DNA of 64,000 nt from Clostridium pasteurianum (GCF_001705235.1 NZ_MCGV01000001.1:868001-932000); one strand, 5' to 3'. Shown: positions 1 to 9,607, numbered from the stretch's first letter. Made by a program: numbers and translations. The notes: generated by a model from the sequence alone, not told the origin.

Positions 1-407
<407 letters not shown>

Positions 408-559
408 ATATATATAAAATAAAAAGGAATATATCACAAAATGTATGCTCCCTTGTAGGTAGACAGGTAAAATAATAAAAAACTTGTCACTTAAAAGAGG
501 GCATATCAATTAATTAAGAAATATTAGTTTGGCAGCCTTTTACTTACTCTAATATTTTA

Positions 560-1426
560 TTACGTATTAAAAGTCTTCAAAAATTTTTTTGCTAAAGGAG
601 ATAAATAGCGTTTTTTGCTCCATATAATAGCTGTTTGTGTTACTAAATATTTTTCATTAATCTCCTTATATTTAAAATCAATATTAGGTACAGCATTAAG
701 CCAATCTTTAGGGACAACAGCTACTCCCATACCTGTATTAGCCCATAGAAGTATTGATCTTGCATCATTAATTCTACAGATTATTCTAGGCTCAAAACCA
801 GCTCTTTTACAAGCATTTATAATATCTTTTTCATATCTAAAATTCACCAATAGTGGCCTATCATAAAGTTCAATAATATCTATAGTCTTCTTATTTTCCT
901 TCCAATCCTCGTCATTACAATATACAGCTACCATAGATTCTTCATGTAAATATGCAGCTTCAACGTCCATGGAATTTAAGGGAGTTCTTACTATCCCTAT
1001 ATCTATCATTCCTTTTTCTAACAATTGTAGTATTTCATTTGTATGCCTTTCCCTTATAGTAAAATTTATATTAGGATATGTTTTATGAAATTCATTAACC
1101 CTCTTAAGTAATAATGTATCTACCTCTGCTGTTATACTTCCAATGGCAAGTGTTCCTATTACGCCTTTATTAATATTTCTAAGTTCTTTAACAGTATCCT
1201 GTGTAAACTCAATAATTTGCTCTCCGCGTTTTTGTAAAGTTTTCCCTGCCTCTGTTATTTGAAACTTTCTAGTAGTTCTGTCTATTAATTTAACATTCAG
1301 CTCTTCTTCGAGCAGTTTTAATTGCAAACTTAAATGAGGTTGAGTTATGTGCAATTTTTCAGATGCCTTTGTAATATTTCCCTCTTTAGCAATCTCAAGA
1401 AAATAACTTAATTGTTTTATATCCAT
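560..1426 (-). CDS. LysR family transcriptional regulator
   Basis: 288 residues, normal LysR length. Residues 1-60 form the winged helix-turn-helix (MDIKQLSYFLEIAKEGNITKA, ...ITQPHLSLQLKLLEEELNVKL), and residues about 90-285 are the periplasmic-binding-like effector domain (GTLAIGSI..., ...GMIDIGIV). Preceded by a good Shine-Dalgarno (GGTGGGAG). It is divergent from the AEC transporter at 1574 across a 147-bp AT-rich gap, the classic arrangement in which a LysR protein controls both itself and the neighbouring transporter. Effector unknown; an organic acid is a reasonable inference from the transporter family. Confidence 0.92.
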   Translation of the reverse strand: MDIKQLSYFLEIAKEGNITKASEKLHITQPHLSLQLKLLEEELNVKLIDRTTRKFQITEAGKTLQKRGEQIIEFTQDTVKELRNINKGVIGTLAIGSITAEVDTLLLKRVNEFHKTYPNINFTIRERHTNEILQLLEKGMIDIGIVRTPLNSMDVEAAYLHEESMVAVYCNDEDWKENKKTIDIIELYDRPLLVNFRYEKDIINACKRAGFEPRIICRINDARSILLWANTGMGVAVVPKDWLNAVPNIDFKYKEINEKYLVTQTAIIWSKKRYLSPLAKKFLKTFNT

Positions 1427-1573
1427 AATACTCCCACCTATATTTATATATTAAATATATATATATCATAATAACTAACTATTTTTTGTATAAATACTTT
1501 TTTGTTATTATTGTATTGAAATAATATTTCATCATACATTCAAAAAAAGTTGAAACAGAAAGGGTGAACAGAC
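1427..1573. promoter_or_regulatory. Divergent LysR/AEC promoter region
   Basis: 147 bp between two divergent genes, very AT-rich. It must hold both promoters and, by analogy with other LysR/transporter pairs, the LysR operator (T-N11-A type). I did not single out one convincing box, so the operator position is inference. Confidence 0.4.
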
Positions 1574-2518
1574 ATGGTTATTTTAAATTCTCTACAAAGT
1601 GTATTAAGTATTATATTAATGTTGTCAATAGGCTATTTTTTTAGCCATAAAGGATGGTTTAACAATGAAACTTCAAAACTTTTTTCTAAAGTTGTAATAA
1701 ATATAGCAGTACCCTGTTATATGGTATCAAATCTATTAACAACATATACAAAAGATAAACTTATTCAATTTGCTTCCGGCGTATTTGTACCTTTTGCTTC
1801 AATAATTATATGCTACATTTTAGGAATTATATTAGCAAAAATATTTAATATTCCATCTAACAAAAGAGGAATTTTTGTTTCAACTTTATCAATAGCTAAT
1901 ACCCTCTTTGTAGGCTTACCCGTTAATACATCACTCTTTGGAAATAAAAGCCTTCCTTTCGTCTTTATTTATTTTTTAGGTAACATAAGCTTATTCTGGA
2001 CTATAGGGGCTTTCTGTTTAGCCAAAGATGGTGGAGATAAAAAAGTACATCTTTTTTCAAGTGAAAATCTTAAAAATCTTTTTTCTCCACCTTTATGCGG
2101 ATTCATTGCTGCTATAATTCTCATTCTCCTTCAAATAACCTTGCCAAAATGTGTAATGGATACCTGCAAGTACATGGGGAATTTAGTTACCCCATTATCA
2201 ATGTTATACATAGGTATAATTATATATAACATTGATATTAAAGAAATAAAATGGGACAAATCCTTGACACTGATTACAATTGGACGTTTTATAGTTTCCC
2301 CTCTAATAGTTTTCTTAATGTGTTCTTTCCTGCATCTACCCATACTAATGGAAAAAGTTTTTATTATACAATCTGGTATGCCTGCAATGTCAATCACTTC
2401 TGTTTTATCTGAAGCCAGCGGAGGAGACTATAAATATGCTGCTGTAGTCACAACTATGACAACTCTTGCAACATTAATTTTTATTCCTATTTATATAGTA
2501 CTTTTAAGTAACCTTTAG
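1574..2518 (+). CDS. AEC family transporter (malate/auxin-efflux permease type)
   Basis: 314 residues with about ten hydrophobic segments and the family pattern of two five-helix halves, e.g. GYFFSHKGWFNNETSKLFSKV near the N-terminus and GMPAMSITSVLSEASGGD near the C-terminus. Members of the auxin efflux carrier (Mem_trans) family include malate and malonate permeases. The ATG at 1574 follows AGGGTG at a good distance. It is probably regulated by the divergent LysR gene. The substrate cannot be read from sequence; an organic acid is the usual answer for bacterial members. Confidence 0.9.
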   Translation: MVILNSLQSVLSIILMLSIGYFFSHKGWFNNETSKLFSKVVINIAVPCYMVSNLLTTYTKDKLIQFASGVFVPFASIIICYILGIILAKIFNIPSNKRGIFVSTLSIANTLFVGLPVNTSLFGNKSLPFVFIYFLGNISLFWTIGAFCLAKDGGDKKVHLFSSENLKNLFSPPLCGFIAAIILILLQITLPKCVMDTCKYMGNLVTPLSMLYIGIIIYNIDIKEIKWDKSLTLITIGRFIVSPLIVFLMCSFLHLPILMEKVFIIQSGMPAMSITSVLSEASGGDYKYAAVVTTMTTLATLIFIPIYIVLLSNL

Positions 2519-2550
2519 ATAATTCATGTTCTTTCTCATATATTGAAAAG

Positions 2551-2602
2551 CTGCGAAGCTTAAACTATATATGCATATTAACATATAGTTTAAGTTTCGC
2601 AG
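2551..2602. terminator. Bidirectional terminator hairpin between convergent genes
   Basis: About 20-bp inverted repeat (CTGCGAAGCTTAAACTATAT against ATATAGTTTAAGTTTCGCAG, one mismatch) between the AEC gene and the convergent membrane-protein gene, followed by T-rich DNA on both sides. Confidence 0.8.
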
Positions 2603-2607
2603 TAATT

Positions 2608-3261
2608 TCATTTTATATGCTTCATAAATACATTAGTTAAAGTCCCAAGCAAAAGTGTGTATATAACAGTTCCTTCACGAACAGATGTATTAGGTATTTT
2701 ATAAGCAAATATTATGGCCAATGAAAGAATTACAAAAGTAATATCAACGTACCTTCTTATTGTTCCAAAGGGTACATTTAATTTTAAAGCAATCACATTG
2801 CATAATCCTTCATATGGCATGAAAACTAAATTTGCTAATACCATTAAACTTACTCCATACGCCATGAATATAATACCAATTAGCAAAACAACTAATTTTA
2901 CTAGATAATTATTTAACTGCATATTTGTAATAAACGGTATACCATATAAAAACACATTCAATACACTTCCAAATACTGTAGTAACAACTAATTGTAATAC
3001 TTGAATAAGTTTAAATTCCTTCTTAAGTAAAATAATTTGTCCAATAAAGCATACATAATTAACTAACGTTAGTACCGTACCTGTTTTCATTTGTGTAACA
3101 ATGCCTATATTATAGCTAATTGCAGTTACTGTGCTCTGCCCCAAACTTGATTTTACAAGCAGCGTCATGCCAAATGCAGAAATAATTATGCCTAAAGCTA
3201 ACATTAAACTTCTTTTAATGTTAGCTTTATTAAGCTCAATATAATTATATTGTTTCATCAT
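2608..3261 (-). CDS. YczE/YitT-like integral membrane protein
   Basis: 217 residues, five to six transmembrane segments (e.g. SLMLALGIIISAFGMTLLVKS, VLLIGIIFMAYGVSLMVLANL). The pattern LGxxIxAFGMxLxVKSxLGQS near the N-terminus and the repeated ...GVSLMVLANLVFMPYEGL... in the second half match the YczE/YyaS group of uncharacterised bacterial membrane proteins. ATG codons at 3261 and 3258 are both possible; the ribosome binding site is weak. It starts 8 bp after the DJ-1 gene stop, so the two are probably co-transcribed. Function unknown. Confidence 0.75.
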   Translation of the reverse strand: MMKQYNYIELNKANIKRSLMLALGIIISAFGMTLLVKSSLGQSTVTAISYNIGIVTQMKTGTVLTLVNYVCFIGQIILLKKEFKLIQVLQLVVTTVFGSVLNVFLYGIPFITNMQLNNYLVKLVVLLIGIIFMAYGVSLMVLANLVFMPYEGLCNVIALKLNVPFGTIRRYVDITFVILSLAIIFAYKIPNTSVREGTVIYTLLLGTLTNVFMKHIK

Positions 3262-3269
3262 TTTATTAA

Positions 3270-3836
3270 TTAGAAATTACTTTCTCTTAACATATTGTAC
3301 AACATTCCCTGTTTTAGCTTACTGCTGTCTCCTCCCAAAGCATCAATTAATGCATAAGCAAAAGGTAATGTTGTAGCTGGACCTCTACTTGTTATTAAAT
3401 GGTCATCTATAACAACAATATCATCTACATAATTTGCTTCTTTAAGTAATTCAATATATTTATCACCAGGATATGAGGTTAGTTTGCGTCCCTTTACGAT
3501 TCCCGCTCTTTCTAAAATCATTGGTGCTGCACAAATAGCTGCTACAAACTTTTCTGGTACTTTATCAAAATATTTAACTAGTTCAATTACTCTTTCATCA
3601 TCCCTTAAATTTGTTGCTCCAGGTAATCCACCAGGGAAAACAATCATATCATATTCCTTAATTTCATCACCTATAATTTTATCTGCTTTAACTACAATAT
3701 CGTGAGAACCTCTAACCATTTCTCCAGCAATACTTACAGAATCACAATGAATGCCTGCCCTTCTTAAAACATCAATTACAAATAATGATTCGCCTTCTTC
3801 AAAGCCATCTGCTAAAAAGACTGCAACTTTCTTCAT
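3270..3836 (-). CDS. DJ-1/PfpI family protein
   Basis: 188 residues, the usual length for DJ-1/ThiJ/PfpI single-domain proteins. The nucleophile elbow AAICAAPMIL (Cys about 102) and the acidic residue in ADGFEEGE (about 14-15) that acidifies this cysteine are both present, as is the C-terminal SRGPATTLPFAYALIDALGG. Members act as glyoxalase III/deglycase-like or chaperone proteins; the exact activity is not inferable. Good Shine-Dalgarno (AGAGGAG). Likely first gene of a two-gene unit with the downstream membrane protein. Confidence 0.9.
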   Translation of the reverse strand: MKKVAVFLADGFEEGESLFVIDVLRRAGIHCDSVSIAGEMVRGSHDIVVKADKIIGDEIKEYDMIVFPGGLPGATNLRDDERVIELVKYFDKVPEKFVAAICAAPMILERAGIVKGRKLTSYPGDKYIELLKEANYVDDIVVIDDHLITSRGPATTLPFAYALIDALGGDSSKLKQGMLYNMLRESNF

Positions 3837-3995
3837 TAAAATCTCCTCTTTTCTTTTTATTTTGTGTCTTAATTATACTAATTTCAGTTCTCTTATTCTA
3901 TTGATTTCCCAATTTAGGAAATGCTCTATTTATATCAAAATAAAAAACAGCCTAAGTCAAGATTCTCTTAGGTTGCTATATGAATTAACATTTCT

Positions 3996-4778
3996 TCATT
4001 TATTCTTTTTATTTAAATAATATGCATAATTCTGAGCGATCAAACTTCCAACTAATTGCAATTGAAAGGGATGCGAAGCATAATCCTGCAAAGATTTAAA
4101 GCAAATCACCTCATCAAAATATTTATTTAACTTAGAATTATAATCACTTGTAACAAAATATACCTTAGGTTTTGCTTTACTTTCAGGTATATTTCTAGGG
4201 AAAGTATGTTCAAAATAAATTCCAGTATAACTAAAAATAATTATTAAATTTTTATCCGTTGCATTTTTTATATATTCAAGCTGCTGCTTAAATGGCACCT
4301 TTGTAAAAGCACCTTTTCCTAGAAGCAATAGGTCACTCTGTAAATTCATTGCTACCGTTTCTGCTTTCAGTAAGCCAAAAATCGCTATTTTTTCATAATT
4401 GTAAATATCTATTGATAAACGATTAAGTACTTCATAATTCAAAGACTCTGAGGCCAAATTGAGGCTATCCTTAACCCTATTAATAAAATCTAATGAGCGT
4501 ACATTAATATTGGGATGATTTGAATACATATCAAATTGAAATGATGTTGTGGTAATTAATTCTTTAAGTTCCGTAAAATCATTTAATCCAATTTCTCTAC
4601 AAAACCTACTGATTGAACTATTAGATACATGACATTTTTTAGCCAGCTCACTTATGTTATACTTCTTAACTTCATCAATATGCTTTAAAATATAAGAAGC
4701 AATTTCGCAATTTGTGGATCCATCATCGCTGCTAACTAATTCTGATAAAAATACAATTTTTAATTTATCCCAATACAT
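3996..4778 (-). CDS. MurR/RpiR family transcriptional regulator
   Basis: 260 residues. The N-terminal third is an RpiR-type helix-turn-helix (ISELAKKCHVSNSSISRFCREIGLNDFTELKE). The rest is a SIS (sugar isomerase) fold, normally binding a phosphosugar, with NLQSDLLLLGKGAFTKV and LIIIFSYTG marking the binding segments. Such regulators control sugar catabolism. It stands alone, flanked by a DJ-1 operon and a HAD gene, so its target is not evident from context. Confidence 0.85.
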   Translation of the reverse strand: MYWDKLKIVFLSELVSSDDGSTNCEIASYILKHIDEVKKYNISELAKKCHVSNSSISRFCREIGLNDFTELKELITTTSFQFDMYSNHPNINVRSLDFINRVKDSLNLASESLNYEVLNRLSIDIYNYEKIAIFGLLKAETVAMNLQSDLLLLGKGAFTKVPFKQQLEYIKNATDKNLIIIFSYTGIYFEHTFPRNIPESKAKPKVYFVTSDYNSKLNKYFDEVICFKSLQDYASHPFQLQLVGSLIAQNYAYYLNKKNK

Positions 4779-4935
4779 AATTTCACCTCACTATTCATTC
4801 TACTAATCCAATAAAATTATATCATACTACCTCAATTTTATTTGCAACAACTTAAACACATTTTTCATAATTGCACCTTAACAGAAAAAAGCACCTATAT
4901 CTTTATAAGATTAGTATGCTTTCATCTTAATTTTT

Positions 4936-5565
4936 CTATATACTAAGCAATTCCTCTATATCATTTATAGTCAAATAAGGCTTTTCCACATCACCAAACC
5001 CATATTTAGCAAATATAAAAGGGACTTCAGCTATTACAGTTGCTTCGTAGTCACCATAAGTGTCGCCAACATACACAGCATTTTCTAATTTATTTCTTTT
5101 AACGAGAATTTTTATATTTTCTCCTTTTGTCCTACCTGTATTTCCAAAGCACTCAATATCGGTAATATATTTTTTAGTATCTGTCTTTTCCATAAACAAT
5201 TCAATATAACCTTTCTGACAGTTACTAACAATAAAGAGATTACTTTTCTCTGAAAGTTTTTGAAGTGTTTCTTTAACATGCGGGAATAATAGATTCTCTG
5301 TACACTCCTCTAAATCTTCATGCTCATATTCAACACACTTTTTTAGTATAAGTTCCTTTTTATCATCACTGGCATCATAAAATAAATCATTTGCTATTAT
5401 GTCCATTGTTTTACCGAATTCTTTTTTCAATATATCTGAGGTTATAACTGCTTTTGTACCTCCAACTTCTTTAATTGCTTTATTCCATGCCTTAGCTGAA
5501 ACCCCTGTTGTATCCCATAAAGTACCATCAACATCAAATATTATATTTTTAATGATAAAAACCAC
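4936..5565 (-). CDS. HAD family hydrolase (phosphoglycolate phosphatase-like)
   Basis: About 209 residues with all four HAD motifs: FDVDGTLWDTT (Asp nucleophile and second Asp), SNCQKGY (Ser), KGENI (Lys) and GDTYGDYEA (acidic pair). The helical cap between motif I and II makes it subclass I, hence a small phosphometabolite phosphatase. The start is ambiguous: GTG at 5565 lies almost on top of the AGGAAGGTGG ribosome binding site, while homologues usually begin at IKNIIFDVDGT, which here would need an ATC/ATT start. It is divergent from the DeoR-type regulator at 5687. Confidence 0.85.
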   Translation of the reverse strand: MVFIIKNIIFDVDGTLWDTTGVSAKAWNKAIKEVGGTKAVITSDILKKEFGKTMDIIANDLFYDASDDKKELILKKCVEYEHEDLEECTENLLFPHVKETLQKLSEKSNLFIVSNCQKGYIELFMEKTDTKKYITDIECFGNTGRTKGENIKILVKRNKLENAVYVGDTYGDYEATVIAEVPFIFAKYGFGDVEKPYLTINDIEELLSI

Positions 5566-5686
5566 CTTCCTAATTCTTATTTATGAGAGTATAATATAAA
5601 ATAATGCTCATATGGTCAATACCTGGCGGCAATTATGAAATTCGGTCATAAATGAGCACAATTTTATATTGAAAGGAGCACTCTAT
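5566..5686. promoter_or_regulatory. Divergent HAD/DeoR intergenic region
   Basis: About 120 bp between divergent genes. It contains an inverted repeat GCTCAT...ATGAGC (about 5607-5657) that encloses two similar GGTCA-containing stretches. This is a candidate operator for the adjacent DeoR-family protein; assignment is inference. Confidence 0.35.
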
Positions 5687-6439
5687 ATGAGCAACCTTCA
5701 AAGAGAAAAAGAAATCATGAAATTACTCAAAGAAACAACCTATGCTACAGTAGAGCATTTATCTCAAAAACTTTTTACCAGTCCTTCTAGCATACGCAGA
5801 GACTTGACGGATTTAGAAAATCGCGGACTTGTAAAAAGAACTCATGGTGGAGCATCTTTACTTTCAGCCAAGCCAGGCATGGCGCCATTTTCCATAAGAA
5901 TTCAAGAAAACAAACGTGAAAAAATGACTATCGTAAAAACAGCATCAAAACTCATAAAACACGAGGCTACTATTTTTATTGACAGTTCGTCAACCACTTT
6001 TAATCTTGGAACATTTTTAACATCCGATATGGATTTAACTGTATTTACAAATAACATTGGCTTGGCACATTTTTTAGCTTCTAAGCACGTGCGCACATAC
6101 TGCATAGGTGGCTTAATTTCAGACTGCAATAATGTCATTACAATAGGTCCCTTCGCCGCCGAAATGTTAAACAATATATATGTAGATATGTTCTTCTTCG
6201 CTTCTGCTGCATTATCAAAAGCTGGCATTATTACCGATACTAATGAAAATGAGACAGCTATCCGTAAAATAATGCTGTCCCATTCAAGCGAAAAAGTATT
6301 CCTATGTCCTTATAATCGTTTTGATTCAATTGCTCCATACAAAGTAACAAGTATTTCAAATTTAAATTATATAATTTCAGAAAAAGAACTTCCTGAATCG
6401 TTTATGAATAAATTTAGTAATATAACCTATTTATATTAA
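5687..6439 (+). CDS. DeoR/GlpR family transcriptional regulator
   Basis: 250 residues from ATG 5687. This start is preferred over the in-frame TTG at 5669 because GAAAGGAG (5671-5678) is spaced correctly only for 5687. N-terminal DeoR helix-turn-helix (TVEHLSQKLFTSPSSIRRDLTDLENRGLVKRTHGGA) and C-terminal sugar-phosphate sensor domain (IFIDSSSTTFNLG, ...DMFFFASAALS...). It probably regulates the divergent HAD phosphatase or a sugar-phosphate pathway elsewhere. Confidence 0.9.
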   Translation: MSNLQREKEIMKLLKETTYATVEHLSQKLFTSPSSIRRDLTDLENRGLVKRTHGGASLLSAKPGMAPFSIRIQENKREKMTIVKTASKLIKHEATIFIDSSSTTFNLGTFLTSDMDLTVFTNNIGLAHFLASKHVRTYCIGGLISDCNNVITIGPFAAEMLNNIYVDMFFFASAALSKAGIITDTNENETAIRKIMLSHSSEKVFLCPYNRFDSIAPYKVTSISNLNYIISEKELPESFMNKFSNITYLY

Positions 6440-6483
6440 TTAAAGCATGCTATATTCATAATGAGTAACTAAACTCCCATGTA

Positions 6484-6888
6484 CTACTTCTGTAGTATAT
6501 AACGTGGAGGTGCACCCTCTAATTGTTCTGACTCAAAATAAGCCAATTTATTTGGCACGCAAACCACTAGTGATGGCATTCCATATCCAACAACGTTTTT
6601 TAATGCTTCATCTAATTTCACACACATTCCATCAACAATTTTATTATATGAAATTACATAACATGTTTTAAGCGCTCCATAATATTTCATTTCTTTTAGT
6701 ACATCTTTATAATCCAAACATTCAATTTTTATCATATAATTAAGTTTTAAAACTTCTTGAAAATCATGACACAACCTACCTATTGCATTATAACGCTTAT
6801 TTTTGCTAGCTAGTTCATATGATATTCTTTCTTGACAGTGCTTATTAAAAAATGCTCTCACTATATCTATTTCATATTCTTTATCCAT
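6484..6888 (-). CDS. Hypothetical protein (134 aa)
   Basis: A clean ORF with a good ribosome binding site (AAGGAGACTTTT-ATG). No signal peptide or membrane segment. I do not recognise a family; the composition (small, soluble, acidic/aromatic, ending PPRYILQK) resembles the small immunity-like proteins of the island it borders. It is the last of a long minus-strand series running from the RHS fragment at 16337. Function not assigned. Confidence 0.6.
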   Translation of the reverse strand: MDKEYEIDIVRAFFNKHCQERISYELASKNKRYNAIGRLCHDFQEVLKLNYMIKIECLDYKDVLKEMKYYGALKTCYVISYNKIVDGMCVKLDEALKNVVGYGMPSLVVCVPNKLAYFESEQLEGAPPRYILQK

Positions 6889-6931
6889 AAAAGTCTCCTT
6901 ATATTACAAAAGCCCAATTTAATTTTTACTT

Positions 6932-7386
6932 TTATTTTTCTATAATTTGTAGTTTTTCATTCAAATATAATTCAATTTCAGGAAGAATTTTATTGATAAA
7001 CTCTCCCTTATTCTTCTCTCTAATACTTAAACTATTGAAGTCTATTTCTTCATTGAAATCTAATACATATGATGCATCTTCTAATTTCTTACCTCTTTTT
7101 AATATGACACAATTAAAACAGTACAAATCATCTCTTAATGCTTCAATAATTTCTTCAACACCTTCAACCTTATACCAAATAATGCAAGGACATTCTTTTC
7201 TATTTAATGGAATATTATATGTCCAGTATTTCTTTACAAATTGAATCCTATCTTTTAAAGCATCTTAAACGATATTCCGCCCCTTTTATCAAACTCAATT
7301 TTCTGAGATTGTTGTAATAATGGTTGCTTTCTTATATACATATTAAAACCTACAGACCAAAAGCTTATTTCACCTTCACCAAGCAA
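6932..7386 (-). pseudogene. Frameshifted small soluble protein gene
   Basis: Two overlapping frames make one protein of about 150 residues. A 5' frame begins at a TTG at 7386 (overlapping the end of the upstream gene by 11 bp) and reads LLGEGEISFWSVGFNMYIR...RGGISFKML-stop. The 3' frame continues DRIQFVKKYWTYNIPLNRKE... to IIEK at 6932. Restoring one T in the run near 7260 joins them as ...SFKMLLKDRIQF. The product family is not recognised; its position beside two DUF2691 genes suggests an immunity-type protein. Confidence 0.6.
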
Positions 7387-7834
7387 TTAAATTTCTTTTT
7401 AGTGCATCTTCGGCATCTATATATTTAATATCTTCAAAATTATTATTTATACAATTACTATATACTTTATCCAATGCAACTTCATCTTTACTATAAAATT
7501 GAATAAATGTTGAGTCCGTACAAAGAAAAACCATTTGGCAATTGCTTTTCATAAAATCTTCAAATGTCTTAATTTCATCAAACTTACTATCTATAGGATA
7601 TATTTTTATATCAGAAAATATTATATAATACTCATCTTTTGGTATACATTTCAAAAAAACATCCCCATTTAAAATATTGGTTTTAAAAATGTCTTGTCCT
7701 ATTTTACCATTTTGTAAATATAAAGAGTCATCAAAATTTATCTGACACATATAATTAGATAAATCAATACCATCAAAAATTTTATGTATATAATTGTTAT
7801 ATTCATTTTTAACTTTAATATCTAATCCAATCAT
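7376..7834 (-). CDS. DUF2691 family protein, copy 1
   Basis: 152 residues from ATG 7834. A TTG at 7858 is in frame, but GGGGAG and alignment with the neighbouring paralogue place the start at MIGLDIKVKNEYNN. The two proteins share MxGxxxKxKxxY at the start, a central FxxIKxYPxxxK/D, FxxFxKSxCxxVxLCxD, and a final IKYIDxEDA/IEYITxEND-R. This matches what I recall of DUF2691 in Bacillus and Clostridium. Function unknown; these are often found in clusters with toxin/immunity genes. Confidence 0.7.
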   Translation of the reverse strand: MIGLDIKVKNEYNNYIHKIFDGIDLSNYMCQINFDDSLYLQNGKIGQDIFKTNILNGDVFLKCIPKDEYYIIFSDIKIYPIDSKFDEIKTFEDFMKSNCQMVFLCTDSTFIQFYSKDEVALDKVYSNCINNNFEDIKYIDAEDALKRNLIAW

Positions 7835-7911
7835 CCTGAATTTTCTCCCCAAATACAATAATATGTTTGATTTTCAAACACCTCTTTTTTAAACTTATGT
7901 TCTACCACCAA

Positions 7912-8358
7912 TTATAAAACACTAAAAACAGTTCTTCCATCATTCTCTTTAGTAATATATTCTATATCATACATACCATTTTTTATTGCATTATTTTTAA
8001 TAGTCTCAATCATTAAAGTATCCTTTGCATATATTTCATAATAATATAGGTCTGAACATAGAATTACTAATTCACATTTACTTTTTACAAATTCATCATA
8101 ATTCTTAACATCAATAGGTTTGCACCCTGAAGGATATGCTTTTATATTAGCAAACATAACCATATAACTTTTTTCCTGTATTTTTCTCAAAAAAGTTGCC
8201 CCATCAACATAACCTTTTTCAAATATTGGTTTATCTTTTTCATCATATATCTCATCTTCTGAAATATACCAGCAAAATTTATTAGCATCAATTCCAAATA
8301 GAATCCCACATAATATGTTTCCATAGCTTTCTTTGGTTTTAAAACTAATCCCTCGCAT
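7912..8358 (-). CDS. DUF2691 family protein, copy 2
   Basis: 148 residues, starting MRGISFKTKESYGNILCGIL, typical of the DUF2691 N-terminus, and ending ENDGRTVFSVL. GGGGA lies 8-9 bases before the ATG. It diverges from copy 1 in about two thirds of positions, so the duplication is old. It follows rtcB by 46 bp on the same strand and may be co-transcribed with it. No catalytic motif seen. Confidence 0.75.
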   Translation of the reverse strand: MRGISFKTKESYGNILCGILFGIDANKFCWYISEDEIYDEKDKPIFEKGYVDGATFLRKIQEKSYMVMFANIKAYPSGCKPIDVKNYDEFVKSKCELVILCSDLYYYEIYAKDTLMIETIKNNAIKNGMYDIEYITKENDGRTVFSVL

Positions 8359-8404
8359 AATTGAGCTTCCCCTTCTATTCTTGCACCGGCAAAAACAGCC
8401 ACTC

Positions 8405-9607
8405 CTAGTCGCAAGCCTTAAAATTATATATTGGTTTCATTACATCAATAACTGTTACAGCATCACTAATAACACTAATAATATCATTCAAAGATTTGTA
8501 TGCCATTGGTGCTTCATCTAGAGTTGCCTCATTTACAGAAGTTGTATAAATTCCTTCCATCACATGTTTGTACTCTTCTAGTTTCAAGCTTTCCTTTGCT
8601 TTTCTTCTGGACATAATACGCCCTGCTCCATGTGGTGCAGAATTATTCCACTCTGGATTCCCCTTTCCTACAGCAAGCACACTTCCATCTCTCATATTGA
8701 TAGGAATCAATACCTTTTCACCTTCATGTGCTGCAATTGCACCCTTACGTAAAATCATTTCCTTTATATCAATATAATTATGAATAGTATGAAAAGCTTC
8801 ACTTCCAATCATTCCAGTTCTTTGTAGTAATACCTCCGCTATTTTTTCACGATTACGTTTTGCGAATCTCTGGCAGATTTCCACATCATGCAAATAATCC
8901 TCAAAATACCTTCCATACAAGAAACATAAATCCTCAGGCATTGTAGGCTCTTTCTTACTCCACCAAATATCTTCTAACGCTGACTGTATTTCTTTTCGTC
9001 TTCCTGCTGCCTCATATTCTGCTATAATGGCATCTCTTTTCTTAAAATATGTTTCTTTGCCTTTATTCAAATCAATCGCTAGCTGCTGATAAATCTCAGC
9101 TACCTGTTTTCCAAGATTTCTACTGCCAGTATGTATTACAAGATATTTTGTGCCATCCTGTGCCTCATCAACCTCAATAAAATGATTGCCACCACCTAAA
9201 GTTCCAATGCTTCGTTCCAATCGTTTAGTGTTTTTTAAACTTCTATAACAGCAAAGTTCTGTCAGATCAAATCTCTCCTGCCTTCCTTCCCATACATTCA
9301 TGCCTGATGGTACAAAATGTGCTGCTTCATCAAGTTTTTGAAAATCAATATCTGCTTTTCCTAGATTAATAGTATACATACCACATCCAATATCTACACC
9401 TACAATATTGGGAACTGCCTTATCATTAACTGTCATAGTTGTACCAATTGTGCAGCCTTTACCCGCATGAACATCTGGCATAATTCGAATTTTACTTCCT
9501 GCTGTAAATTCATAATCACACATTCTTCTAATCTGCTCTATTGCCTCATCCTCTACTACTTTTGCATAACATAATGCTGTATTTATCTTTCCTTTAATTT
9601 CAAACAT
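8405..9607 (-). CDS. rtcB: RtcB family RNA ligase
   Basis: 400 residues, in the range of the shorter bacterial RtcB proteins. Signature segments in order: DVHAGKGCTIGTT (about 45-57), GVDIGCGM with the metal-binding Cys (about 70), GGGNHFIEV (about 140), HTGSRNLGK (about 160) and APHGAGRIMSR with the histidine that is guanylated (about 330). RtcB joins 3'-phosphate or 2',3'-cyclic-phosphate RNA ends to 5'-OH ends using GTP and Mn2+, in RNA repair. Strong ribosome binding site (AAGGAGG). No archease or prfH gene beside it; the flanking genes belong to the toxin/immunity island. Confidence 0.92.
   Translation of the reverse strand: MFEIKGKINTALCYAKVVEDEAIEQIRRMCDYEFTAGSKIRIMPDVHAGKGCTIGTTMTVNDKAVPNIVGVDIGCGMYTINLGKADIDFQKLDEAAHFVPSGMNVWEGRQERFDLTELCCYRSLKNTKRLERSIGTLGGGNHFIEVDEAQDGTKYLVIHTGSRNLGKQVAEIYQQLAIDLNKGKETYFKKRDAIIAEYEAAGRRKEIQSALEDIWWSKKEPTMPEDLCFLYGRYFEDYLHDVEICQRFAKRNREKIAEVLLQRTGMIGSEAFHTIHNYIDIKEMILRKGAIAAHEGEKVLIPINMRDGSVLAVGKGNPEWNNSAPHGAGRIMSRRKAKESLKLEEYKHVMEGIYTTSVNEATLDEAPMAYKSLNDIISVISDAVTVIDVMKPIYNFKACD

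Noticed and set aside
408-559. Terminator after the GH1 gene
   Set aside because: GCTCCCTT...AAGAGGGC pairing is imperfect and not followed by a T-run, so I did not annotate it.
8187-8414. 75-codon ORF between rtcB and DUF2691
   Set aside because: Runs in another frame inside the DUF2691 gene; no ribosome binding site.
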